From positions 1 to 5,986 of the forward strand of contig JAEDEU010000099.1 of the NCBI GenBank assembly GCA_016293155.1: a stretch of DNA of 5,986 nucleotides, written 5' to 3'. The DNA is from Clostridiaceae bacterium. Its GTDB lineage: Bacteria > Bacillota > Clostridia > Oscillospirales > Butyricicoccaceae. Below, in pieces: positions 1-5,945 of this stretch. A program made the position numbers and the translations under genes. Each line of letters starts with the position of its first letter. Position 1 is the first letter of the stretch. Below the pieces are notes generated by a model. It saw nothing but the letters and a program-made list of their open reading frames with translations, did not search any database and had not been told where the DNA came from.

Positions 1-170
1 TGCTGACCACCTACATGGCAGAGCTGGAATATCTGCTCAAGGAAACCCTGCGCATCGAGCATCATTATCATCTGCGCAAGCATGATTATGAGGTGGAACA
101 GGAATTTCAGAGACAGCATCGGGCGGCGCATCAGACCTTTGAACAGAGTACAGCGCCCGAAGAATCCTGA
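1..170 (+). CDS. C-terminal end of an unidentified protein (5' end outside window)
   Basis: An open frame enters from the left edge (first full codon at 3) and stops with TGA at 168-170, giving 55 residues. The visible tail is highly charged and probably helical: it contains MAELEYLLKETLRIEHHYHL, then a Glu/Gln/Arg/His-rich stretch, and ends STAPEES. I do not recognise the family and see no membrane segment or catalytic motif. It is accepted as coding because the frame is open to the edge, the composition is protein-like, and the stop is followed 12 bases later by a strong hairpin terminator, as expected at the end of a transcription unit. It converges on the transporter gene that follows. 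The rest of the gene lies outside the window, so no function is proposed. Confidence 0.6.
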   Translation, partial: LTTYMAELEYLLKETLRIEHHYHLRKHDYEVEQEFQRQHRAAHQTFEQSTAPEES

Positions 171-182
171 AAAAACAGAAAG

Positions 183-230
183 AAATGCACCTCCCTGCCG
201 TGAAACTGCGGCAGACGGAGGTGCATTTTA
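183..230. terminator. Bidirectional intrinsic terminator between convergent genes
   Basis: A 12-bp arm AAATGCACCTCC (183-194) pairs with GGAGGTGCATTT (217-228). It is extended inward by CTGCCG (195-200) with CGGCAG (209-214), across a 2-base bulge at 215-216. The loop is the 8 bases 201-208. A T-rich tail follows on the plus strand (TTTTATTTAT), and T-runs including TTTTTT follow on the minus strand (about 172-182). The hairpin sits between the stop of the left-edge gene (170) and the stop of the transporter (232), so one structure can end transcription from both sides. Confidence 0.85.
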
Positions 231-231
231 T

Positions 232-1479
232 TTATACCTTGCTCGGGCGGGAAGCAATGCGGAACAAAATCATGCCGATGACGAACAGAATGGCGATCGC
301 ACCGACCCCGAGGTTGATACTGTTGGTAGCCTGACTGATGATGCTGACCATGGTGGTGCCCAGAAAGGATGCACCCTTTCCGCAGATGTCCAGAATACCG
401 AAGTATTCCCCCGACTTTTCCGCCGGAATGATTTTGGCGAAGTGTGAGCGGGAGAGCGCCTGAATACCGCCCTGAAACAGCCCGACGCAGACTGCCAGAA
501 TCCAGAAATGCGTCTGCGTGCTCATGAAAAAACCAAAGACCGCAATGCCGGTATATGCCGTGATGCAGAGCGTGATGAGATTGCGGCTCGGATATTTTGC
601 TGACAGCCGGCCGAACAGGATGGATGCCGGAAAGGCGACGATCTGCGTGACGAGCAGAGCAAGCAGCAGACCGGTGGAGTCCAGACCAAGTGCTTCGCCG
701 TATGCCGTTGCCATGTCGATAATGGTATACACGCCGTCAATATAAAAGAAAAACGCGAGCAGAAACAAAAAGATATGCTTTTGCCCGCGGATATCTTTGA
801 GCGTACCGAAAATGCGGGCAAAGCTGCTGGATACGGCATGACCGGTGTGTGTTACATAATGGTGCTGCCGATAGTTTTTGAGCAGCGGAATGGACATCAG
901 CAGCCACCAGAGCGCGATGATGCAGAAGGAAATCACCATCGCCGTGACCATGCTCAGACCAAAGCTGCCGCTGCCGAGTACCAGCACAAGACAGACGGCA
1001 AACGGGATGCAGCTTCCGATATAGCCCCACGCATAGCCGTTGGAGGAGACAACATCCATGCGCTCCGGTTCGGTGATATCCGAGAGCATGGAGTCGTAAA
1101 AAATCTGGCTGGCGGAGTAGCAGACCTTGGCCGCCACAAAGATGATCAGGAAAATCAGCCACGACTGTGTGCTTCCGAGTGCCGCGCAGCCAATGGTTCC
1201 AATCAGAATGCTGACAGCAAACATCGTTTTTTTGAAGCCGCGGATATCCGCAAGCGTGCCGAGCACCGGGCCGAGCAGTACGACAATCAGCGTCACAGCC
1301 GAGGTCGCATAGCCCCAGTATGCAAGATAGTTGACGGCAGATACACCGGCGCTGTCCGCCAGATAATCAAAGTAAATCGGCAGCAGGGTGGATACCAGCA
1401 GAATAAATGCGGAATTGCCGACATCATATAAAATCCACTGCTTTTCCAGCCTGGTCAGTTTGAATGGTTCCTGTTTCAT
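232..1479 (-). CDS. MFS transporter, Atg22/UMF1 family
   Basis: This encodes a 415-residue integral membrane protein of the major facilitator superfamily, about the usual size for a 12-helix carrier. The N-terminal signature WILYDVGNSAF (residues 15-25) and the loop GTLADIRGFKK (74-84) after helix 2 are typical of the UMF1/Atg22-like branch. So is the C-terminal half motif GLFQGGIQALSRS (333-345), followed by a Gly-rich segment near 360-375. Hydrophobic segments alternate along the whole length, with a polar central loop at about 201-235 between the two six-helix halves. Fungal Atg22 is a vacuolar amino-acid effluxer, but substrates of bacterial members are mostly unknown, so none is assigned. 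The ATG start (CAT at 1477-1479) is supported by AAAGGAG 5 bases upstream. The gene follows carB on the same strand, but a terminator and a promoter candidate lie between them, so it is probably transcribed alone. No frameshift or truncation is seen. Confidence 0.88.
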   Translation of the reverse strand: MKQEPFKLTRLEKQWILYDVGNSAFILLVSTLLPIYFDYLADSAGVSAVNYLAYWGYATSAVTLIVVLLGPVLGTLADIRGFKKTMFAVSILIGTIGCAALGSTQSWLIFLIIFVAAKVCYSASQIFYDSMLSDITEPERMDVVSSNGYAWGYIGSCIPFAVCLVLVLGSGSFGLSMVTAMVISFCIIALWWLLMSIPLLKNYRQHHYVTHTGHAVSSSFARIFGTLKDIRGQKHIFLFLLAFFFYIDGVYTIIDMATAYGEALGLDSTGLLLALLVTQIVAFPASILFGRLSAKYPSRNLITLCITAYTGIAVFGFFMSTQTHFWILAVCVGLFQGGIQALSRSHFAKIIPAEKSGEYFGILDICGKGASFLGTTMVSIISQATNSINLGVGAIAILFVIGMILFRIASRPSKV

Positions 1480-1484
1480 TTGTT

Positions 1485-1491
1485 CTCCTTT
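1485..1491 (-). promoter_or_regulatory. Ribosome binding site of the MFS transporter
   Basis: On the minus strand AAAGGAG lies 5 bases (AACAA) before the ATG. It fixes the start at 1479, and no better in-frame start with a Shine-Dalgarno sequence is visible. Confidence 0.8.
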
Positions 1492-1535
1492 GTCCTGAAG
1501 GGATACTCAACAGATATGAGCATGGTATCACTCAA

Positions 1536-1564
1536 ATGATAAAGGAAAATTCGGAAAAAAACAA
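1536..1564 (-). promoter_or_regulatory. Candidate promoter of the MFS transporter
   Basis: On the minus strand, TTGTTT (1559-1564) and TATCAT (1536-1541) are separated by 17 bases in an AT-rich stretch. This would give a leader of roughly 50 bases before the transporter start. The match is moderate (the -10 differs from TATAAT at two positions). It is supported mainly by its position between the carB terminator and the transporter. Confidence 0.45.
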
Positions 1565-1587
1565 TCAGATTCTTGAAAAATGTTGGA

Positions 1588-1633
1588 TAAAAAATCTCCC
1601 ATGTGAAATGAAATGCCAGTCACATGGGAGATT
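1588..1633 (-). terminator. Intrinsic terminator of carB
   Basis: There is a perfect 13-bp stem, AATCTCCCATGTG with CACATGGGAGATT (plus-strand arms 1593-1605 and 1621-1633), with a 15-base loop. On the minus strand it is followed directly by a T-run (TTTTTTA, about 1588-1594, overlapping the arm). It begins 43 bases after the carB stop. It separates carB transcription from the transporter. Confidence 0.85.
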
Positions 1634-1676
1634 CTGTAATATTTGTCAGTTAGGAAAATCCTTCGCAGAAATAAAA

Positions 1677-4600
1677 TTATGCCTTGTCGCGGATTTCGCT
1701 GTGCAGAGACTGCAGCGACTTGATTTCGTCGCTTTCGTGCGTCTTGACGTAGTGGATGCCGTCTGCAGTTGCCTTGGCAGCCGCAATGGTGGTCATATAC
1801 GGAACCTTTGCCTTGATTGCAGCCTTTCGCAGGTAGCTGTCATCGCTGATGGTTTCCTTGCCTGCCGGAGAGTTGATAATCAGATCAATCTTTCCATTGG
1901 TAATCATATCCAGAATGTTCGGACGACCCTCAAACAGCTTCTTGACGCGCTCGGCATGAATGCCGGACTCGGTCAGCAGCTTATAGGTGTTGTCGGTTGC
2001 AAGGATGTGGAAACCGTCCTCAGCGAAGCTCTTGGCCACGTCTACAACCTCAGCCTTGTCCTTGCGGTTGACGGAGATCAGAACCGTGCCGCCGAGCGGG
2101 AGCTTGGACTGAATTGCCTCCTGTGCCTTGAAGAATGCCTCGCCGGAGGTGGTTGCAAGACCGAGAACCTCGCCGGTGGAGCGCATTTCCGGTCCGAGTA
2201 CCGGGTCAACCTCCTGGAACATATTGAACGGGAATGCTGCTTCCTTGACACCAAAGTACGGGATATCCTGCTCCTTCAGACCCGGAACCGGGGACGGATT
2301 GCCGGTCAGCTCGGAGGTGATGATATCGGTTGCGAGCGGTACCATGCGGATGTTGCAGACCTTGGATACCAGCGGTACGGTACGGGATGCTCTCGGATTC
2401 GCTTCGAGAACATAAACCTTGCCGTTTTCGATTGCATACTGCATGTTCATCAAGCCCTTGACGTGCATTTCCTCTGCAATTTTTCGGGTGTATTCCTTGA
2501 TGGTTTCCACATTCTCTGCGGAGATATGCTGAGACGGAATGATGCACGCGGAGTCACCGGAGTGTACGCCCGCAAGCTCGATGTGCTCCATGACAGCCGG
2601 AACAAATGCGTTGGTGCCGTCGCTGATTGCATCTGCCTCGCATTCCAGTGCATGGTTCAGGAAGCGGTCGATCAGAATCGGACGATCCGGCGTAACGCCG
2701 ACCGCCGCGTTCATATACTCGGTCATGCTCGCGTCGTCGTAAACGACCTCCATGCCGCGTCCGCCCAGAACATAGGACGGGCGAACCATAACCGGATAAC
2801 CGATCTTGCCTGCGATTGCAATCGCCTCGTCCACGGTGGTAGCCATACCGGATTCCGGCATCGGAATCTCCAGCTTTTCCATCATTTCGCGGAACAAATC
2901 GCGGTCCTCTGCCAGATCAATGACGGACGGGGAGGTGCCGAGAATCTTGACACCGTTCTTCTCCAGCTCTGCTGCGAGGTTGAGCGGAGTCTGACCGCCG
3001 AACTGCGCGATGACGCCGAGCGGCTTTTCCTTCTTATAGATGCTAAGCACGTCTTCCAGCGTGAGCGGCTCGAAGTACAGCTTATCCGAGGTGTCATAGT
3101 CGGTGGAAACGGTCTCCGGATTGCAGTTGACAATAATGGTCTCAAAGCCGAGCTTCTTGAGCGCGAGGGATGCGTGAACACAGCAGTAGTCGAACTCAAT
3201 GCCCTGACCGATACGGTTCGGACCGCCGCCGAGGATCATGATTTTCGGCTTGTCGCTGACCGGATTCTTGTCCGGTGCGTTGTAGGTGGAGTAGTAGTAA
3301 GCGCTGTTTTCCGTACCGCTGACGTGAACGCCTTCCCATGCTTCCTCAACACCCAGCTCGATGCGGCGGTTGCGGATGGTTTCCTCCGGGATTTCAAGAA
3401 TCTGGCTCAGATACTTGTCGGAGAAGCCGTCCTTCTTCGCGGTGATGAGCTGCTCATCGGACGGCAGACCGCCCTTGCACTGGAGCAGAGCCTCCTCTTC
3501 CTCGACCAGCTCCTTCATCTGCTCAATGAAGTAGGATTTTACCTTGGTCAGCTCGAAGATTTCCTCGACGGTAGCGCCCTTGCGCAGTGCCTCGTACATG
3601 ACGAAATGGCGCTCGCTGGACGGGGTGATGAGCTTCTGCAGCAGCTGTTCCTTGGTGAGGGAGTCGAAATCCTTGGCATGACCCAGACCATAGCGTCCGG
3701 TTTCCAGGCTGCGGATTGCCTTCTGGAAGGCCTCTTTGTAGGTCTTGCCGATGCTCATAACCTCGCCCACGGCGCGCATCTGCGTGCCCAGCTTATCTTC
3801 TACGCCCTTGAACTTTTCAAATGCCCAGCGTGCGAACTTGATGACCACGTAATCGCCGTCCGGAACATATTTGTCCAGCGTGCCGTACTTGCCGCACGGA
3901 ATGTCCTTGAGGGTCAGACCGGTTGCGAGCATTGCGGATACCAGTGCAATCGGGAAGCCGGTTGCCTTGGATGCCAGTGCGGACGAACGGGAGGTACGCG
4001 GGTTGATTTCGATGACGATGATGCGGTCGGAGACCGGATCGTGTGCAAACTGCACGTTGGTGCCGCCGATGACCTGAACGGACTCGACGATCTTGTATGC
4101 CTGCTCCTGGAGACGCTTCTGGCACTCCTCGGAGATGGTCAGCATCGGAGCGGAGCAGAAGGAGTCGCCGGTATGAACACCCAGCGGGTCGATGTTCTCG
4201 ATGAAGCAGACGGTAATCATATTTCCCTCTGCATCGCGGACGACCTCCAGCTCCAGCTCTTCCCAGCCGAGAATGGATTCTTCGACGAGTACCTGTCCGA
4301 CCAGGCTTGCCTGTAAGCCGCGTGCGCAGACGGTTTTCAGCTCTTCCTTATTATAAACAAGACCGCCGCCGGCACCGCCCATGGTGTAGGCCGGACGCAG
4401 TACGACCGGATAACCCAGTTCTTCTGCGATGTTCAGCGCTTCCTCGACGCTGTAGGCAACCTCGCTGCGCGCCATCTCGATGCCCAGCTTGTCCATTGCC
4501 TTCTTGAATTCGATACGGTCCTCGCCGCGTTCGATGGCATCGACCTGTACGCCAATGACCTTGACATTGTATTTGTCCAGAATGCCTGCCTGATTGAGCT

Positions 4601-4901
4601 CGGCGCACAGATTCAGACCGGACTGTCCGCCGAGGTTCGGCAGAAGCGCATCCGGACGTTCCTTTGCGATAATCTGCTCAAGACGATCTACATTCAGAGG
4701 CTCAATGTAGGTGACGTCGGCAGTCTCCGGATCGGTCATAATCGTAGCCGGATTGGAATTGACCAGTACAATTTCATAGCCCAGCTTGCGGAGTGCCTTG
4801 CAGGCCTGGGTACCGGAATAGTCAAATTCGCATGCCTGTCCGATGATAATCGGACCGGAACCGATAATGAGTACCTTGTGAATATCTGTTCTTTTTGGCA
4901 T
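1677..4901 (-). CDS. carB: Carbamoyl-phosphate synthase large subunit
   Basis: The protein is 1074 residues, full length for the family (E. coli CarB is 1073). It joins bicarbonate, ammonia released by CarA from glutamine, and two ATP into carbamoyl phosphate, the entry point to pyrimidines and arginine in the cytoplasm. Two homologous ATP-grasp halves are visible. The carboxyphosphate half (about 1-400) opens with SGPIIIGQACEFDYSGTQA and contains LRPAYTMGGAGGG (168-180), GVHTGD (241-246) and IEINPRTSRSSALASKATG (297-315). The carbamoyl-phosphate half (about 552-935) has GGGPNRIGQGIEFDY (558-572), VRPSYVLGGRGMEVVY (706-721), GVHSGDSACI (778-787) and LEANPRASRTVP (832-843). A helical oligomerisation domain (about 405-550) lies between them. 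The C-terminal MGS-like allosteric domain (about 937-1074) has ATDNTYKLL (968-976) and IINSPAG (1008-1014). The ATP-grasp Arg, Glu and Asn residues appear present. The start has AAAGGAGG 8 bases upstream. carA is not adjacent, and the gene is bracketed by its own promoter and terminator. Confidence 0.98.
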   Translation of the reverse strand: MPKRTDIHKVLIIGSGPIIIGQACEFDYSGTQACKALRKLGYEIVLVNSNPATIMTDPETADVTYIEPLNVDRLEQIIAKERPDALLPNLGGQSGLNLCAELNQAGILDKYNVKVIGVQVDAIERGEDRIEFKKAMDKLGIEMARSEVAYSVEEALNIAEELGYPVVLRPAYTMGGAGGGLVYNKEELKTVCARGLQASLVGQVLVEESILGWEELELEVVRDAEGNMITVCFIENIDPLGVHTGDSFCSAPMLTISEECQKRLQEQAYKIVESVQVIGGTNVQFAHDPVSDRIIVIEINPRTSRSSALASKATGFPIALVSAMLATGLTLKDIPCGKYGTLDKYVPDGDYVVIKFARWAFEKFKGVEDKLGTQMRAVGEVMSIGKTYKEAFQKAIRSLETGRYGLGHAKDFDSLTKEQLLQKLITPSSERHFVMYEALRKGATVEEIFELTKVKSYFIEQMKELVEEEEALLQCKGGLPSDEQLITAKKDGFSDKYLSQILEIPEETIRNRRIELGVEEAWEGVHVSGTENSAYYYSTYNAPDKNPVSDKPKIMILGGGPNRIGQGIEFDYCCVHASLALKKLGFETIIVNCNPETVSTDYDTSDKLYFEPLTLEDVLSIYKKEKPLGVIAQFGGQTPLNLAAELEKNGVKILGTSPSVIDLAEDRDLFREMMEKLEIPMPESGMATTVDEAIAIAGKIGYPVMVRPSYVLGGRGMEVVYDDASMTEYMNAAVGVTPDRPILIDRFLNHALECEADAISDGTNAFVPAVMEHIELAGVHSGDSACIIPSQHISAENVETIKEYTRKIAEEMHVKGLMNMQYAIENGKVYVLEANPRASRTVPLVSKVCNIRMVPLATDIITSELTGNPSPVPGLKEQDIPYFGVKEAAFPFNMFQEVDPVLGPEMRSTGEVLGLATTSGEAFFKAQEAIQSKLPLGGTVLISVNRKDKAEVVDVAKSFAEDGFHILATDNTYKLLTESGIHAERVKKLFEGRPNILDMITNGKIDLIINSPAGKETISDDSYLRKAAIKAKVPYMTTIAAAKATADGIHYVKTHESDEIKSLQSLHSEIRDKA

Positions 4902-4909
4902 AGAAGTAT

Positions 4910-4917
4910 CCTCCTTT
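4910..4917 (-). promoter_or_regulatory. Ribosome binding site of carB
   Basis: On the minus strand AAAGGAGG lies 8 bases before the ATG at 4901. It is a near-perfect complement to the 16S rRNA tail and suggests efficient translation. Confidence 0.85.
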
Positions 4918-4928
4918 ACTTATTAATA

Positions 4929-4956
4929 ATTATATATGAAATTGAGAAAAGCACAA
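4929..4956 (-). promoter_or_regulatory. Promoter of carB
   Basis: On the minus strand there is a perfect -10 TATAAT (4929-4934) and a -35 candidate TTGTGC (4951-4956) with 16-base spacing. The expected start of transcription is near 4922, leaving a leader of only about 20 bases, nearly all taken up by the ribosome binding site. There is no room for an attenuator or riboswitch downstream of this promoter. The 10-base palindrome TTATTAATAA (4920-4929) overlaps the -10 edge and predicted start point. Confidence 0.7.
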
Positions 4957-5021
4957 GTTTTTTTTGAATGTTTTGAGAAAATATGACAATTTCCACAAAG
5001 AAACGACAGCGGCCCGAAGCG

Positions 5022-5040
5022 TTCTCTGTAAGCCAGAGAA
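5022..5040. other. Small inverted repeat in the tRNA-carB spacer
   Basis: TTCTCTG (5022-5028) and CAGAGAA (5034-5040) form a 7-bp hairpin with a 5-base loop. It lies in a GC-rich block (about 5005-5070) between the tRNA terminator and the AT-rich carB promoter. No T-run follows directly on either strand, so it is not an obvious terminator. I see no convincing gene in the 203-base spacer 4902-5104. Two short minus-strand frames there run into the tRNA and are not credible. Confidence 0.4.
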
Positions 5041-5070
5041 AAGGGCAGCGCGCAGCGATCGGAGAGTACG

Positions 5071-5099
5071 AAAAAGGACGGCAAATTTTGCCGTCCTTT
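5071..5099 (-). terminator. Intrinsic terminator of the tRNA-Pro gene
   Basis: AAAGGACGGC (5073-5082) pairs with GCCGTCCTTT (5090-5099) around a 7-base A/T loop. On the minus strand the stem runs into a short T-tract (complement of 5071-5075). It begins 5 bases after the tRNA 3' end. Confidence 0.8.
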
Positions 5100-5104
5100 G
5101 ATGA

Positions 5105-5181
5105 TGGTCGAGGTGACAGGACTTGAACCTGCGGCCTCTGCGTCCCGAACGCAGCGCTCTACCAAACTGAGCCACACCTCG
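5105..5181 (-). tRNA. tRNA-Pro, anticodon CGG
   Basis: The 77-base minus-strand gene folds as a standard cloverleaf. The acceptor arm CGAGGTG (5175-5181) pairs with CACCTCG (5109-5115), followed by discriminator A and an encoded CCA (5105-5107). The D arm is GCTC...GAGC with AGTTTGGTA in the loop. The anticodon stem CTGCG/CGCAG holds the loop TTCGGGA, giving anticodon CGG with G37, so it reads CCG proline codons. The T arm GCAGG/CCTGT encloses TTCAAGT. The sequence resembles other Firmicutes tRNA-Pro genes. It has its own promoter and terminator and appears to be transcribed singly. Confidence 0.96.
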
Positions 5182-5217
5182 TTATTGGATTGTCTTGTGC
5201 TCTCTGCAACGATAAAT

Positions 5218-5246
5218 ATAATAACAGATAATTCCTTGTCTGTCAA
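5218..5246 (-). promoter_or_regulatory. Promoter of tRNA-Pro
   Basis: On the minus strand a perfect -35 TTGACA (5241-5246) is followed after exactly 17 bases by TATTAT (5218-5223). Transcription would start near 5211, about 30 bases before the tRNA 5' end. Such near-consensus strength is typical of stable RNA genes. Confidence 0.85.
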
Positions 5247-5282
5247 CTGTAAAATGATAATTTTTTCTTTTTTGTCAAAAAG

Positions 5283-5328
5283 AAAAAACAGCAGTCTGTG
5301 AGAGCAAACGTGCGTTCACATACTGCTG
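5283..5328 (-). terminator. Intrinsic terminator behind the truncated deacylase gene
   Basis: On the minus strand CAGCAGT (5322-5328) pairs with ACTGCTG (5289-5295). After one mismatch (5321/5296), TGTGA (5316-5320) pairs with TCACA (5297-5301), leaving a 14-base loop. A run of six T follows (complement of 5283-5288). It lies 34 bases after the deacylase stop and just upstream of the tRNA promoter. It looks like the original terminator of the now broken gene. Confidence 0.75.
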
Positions 5329-5361
5329 CTTGTATATGGAGAATCGCTGATTGCTGTACCA

Positions 5362-5592
5362 TCAGCCGTGCAGGCGTCCGATGATGCGGAACGCGAGCGT
5401 GTGCTCGTTGATAAGCGGAGCGGAGTGGGCGAAGAACAAAATGCCATCACATGGAGCGTGAAGCTCCTCCATAACATAGCCCTCGAGCGGATGCAGGATT
5501 TCGGCAACCGGCTCGCCGTAGCCGATTTCATCTCCTGGATTTTTCAGACGGCGGAAGATGCCGCTGCACGGGCTGTTGACCGAGCGCAGCTC
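5362..5592 (-). pseudogene. C-terminal fragment of an M14/AspA-AstE-type deacylase
   Basis: About 76 residues remain, ending at the TGA complement of 5362-5364. The fragment begins near VELRSVNSPCSGIF and continues with LKNPGDEIGYGEPVAEIL, then LHAPCDGILFF and PLINEHTLAFRI. This matches the barrel-like C-terminal domain of succinylglutamate desuccinylase/aspartoacylase-family deacylases (M14-like zinc enzymes), where Ala-Pro-x-x-Gly and Pro-Gly-Asp turns recur. The zinc-binding catalytic N-terminal domain is missing. Reading upstream, the frame crosses into sequence that codes for a transposase on the other strand and meets a stop at 5623-5625. No start with a ribosome binding site is present; the nearest possible start is a TTG at 5613, inside transposase sequence. 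The fragment is therefore a 5'-truncated remnant. A lipoyl/HlyD-type domain from another protein is an alternative, because these folds look alike at this length. Confidence 0.65.
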
Positions 5593-5914
5593 CACAGCGA
5601 CCAGGGCTTTCAATATACATCCTCAGCATATTTCAAGCTAATTCAAAAATACGGCATAACTCCCTCAATATCAAGACGGGGAAACTGCTATGATAATGCT
5701 ATGGCAGAGAATTTCTTTTCTATCCTCAAAACCGAGTGCATTTACAGACATAAACCGGAGTCTTTCCAAGAAGCAAATGACACGATCGACCGCTATATTC
5801 ATTTCTACAACCATTGCCTTGTTAAAATTATATAACGCTAAAATATGCTTGTCGAGTAATCAAATCCGTAATAAATACCAAAAATATGTTGCATTTTTAC
5901 TCTTTCGTGCATAG
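5590..5914 (+). pseudogene. C-terminal remnant of an IS3-family transposase (OrfB), frameshifted
   Basis: The remnant starts abruptly at LHSDQGFQYTS and continues through GITPSISRRGNCYDNAMAEN, then FFSILKTE and RYIHFYNH. This is the second half of an IS3-family DDE integrase core. The second Asp (5599-5601) and the Glu (5707-5709) are both present with exactly 35 residues between them, the DD35E spacing of the family. The N-terminal half of OrfB with the first Asp, and all of OrfA, are missing. The first frame stops at 5833-5835 just after FYNHC. The next frame continues with KLYNAKICLSSNQIRNKY and ends in AFLLFRA at 5912-5914, which resembles the usual basic C-terminal tail, so a one-base shift near 5815-5830 is likely. 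The upstream open frame back to 5368 is antisense to the deacylase remnant and not part of the transposase. The copy cannot be active. Confidence 0.85.
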
Positions 5915-5917
5915 GAT
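5889..5917 (+). promoter_or_regulatory. Candidate promoter of the asnB-like gene, inside the IS remnant
   Basis: TTGCAT (5889-5894) and TAGGAT (5912-5917) are spaced by 17 bases. The predicted start is near 5924, giving a leader of about 22 bases before the ATG at 5946. The -35 lies within the transposase tail and the -10 overlaps its last stop codon. The match is moderate and no other strong promoter is visible in the short gap. Confidence 0.4.
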
Positions 5918-5933
5918 GGGAAAGATTTTTTGG

Positions 5934-5943
5934 TGAGGTGATC
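5934..5943 (+). promoter_or_regulatory. Ribosome binding site of the asnB-like gene
   Basis: TGAGGTGATC lies just before the ATG at 5946. It matches the 16S-complementary GGAGGTGATC in all but the first base, and supports 5946 as the true start. Confidence 0.7.
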
Positions 5944-5945
5944 GT

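Larger units (their letters stand above)
5590..5920 (+). mobile_element. Partial IS3-family insertion sequence
   Basis: Only the right-hand part of the element is present, defined by the transposase remnant. The left boundary (about 5590) falls inside the transposase gene, not at an element end, so the left inverted repeat is missing. Without it the right inverted repeat cannot be recognised, and the right limit given here is a guess between the transposase end (5914) and the next gene's ribosome binding site (5935). Confidence 0.6.

Noticed and set aside
82..447. Plus-strand open frame of 121 codons across the first gene's end and the transporter's 3' end.
   Set aside because: It is out of frame with the left-edge gene, runs through the terminator hairpin, is antisense to the transporter, and has a low-complexity charged product.
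775..1431. Plus-strand open frame of 218 codons antisense to the transporter.
   Set aside because: The product is unstructured and rich in charged residues with no family resemblance, while the opposite strand encodes a clear MFS protein with family motifs.
1464..4316. A 950-codon plus-strand open frame lying antisense to carB.
   Set aside because: It overlaps nearly all of a full-length, unmistakable CarB. Its product is rich in Cys, Asp, His and Leu with no recognisable domain, and there is no ribosome binding site before its start. It arises from CarB codon bias, which removes stop codons from this complementary frame.
5105..5181. tRNA-Pro as the attachment site of an integrated element linked to the IS scar.
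   Set aside because: No direct repeat of the tRNA 3' end is visible in the window, no integrase is present, and the scar is on the 5' side of the tRNA, not the usual 3' integration side.
4923..5246. Two minus-strand frames over the tRNA-Pro gene and the carB spacer (to 4923 and 4930).
   Set aside because: They translate the tRNA, its terminator and promoter sequence, and have no ribosome binding site.
5368..5589. N-terminal part of the plus-strand open frame that leads into the transposase remnant.
   Set aside because: It is antisense to the deacylase remnant, shows none of the expected transposase sequence (the first catalytic Asp region is missing), and is open only because the complementary strand is coding in the same codon register.
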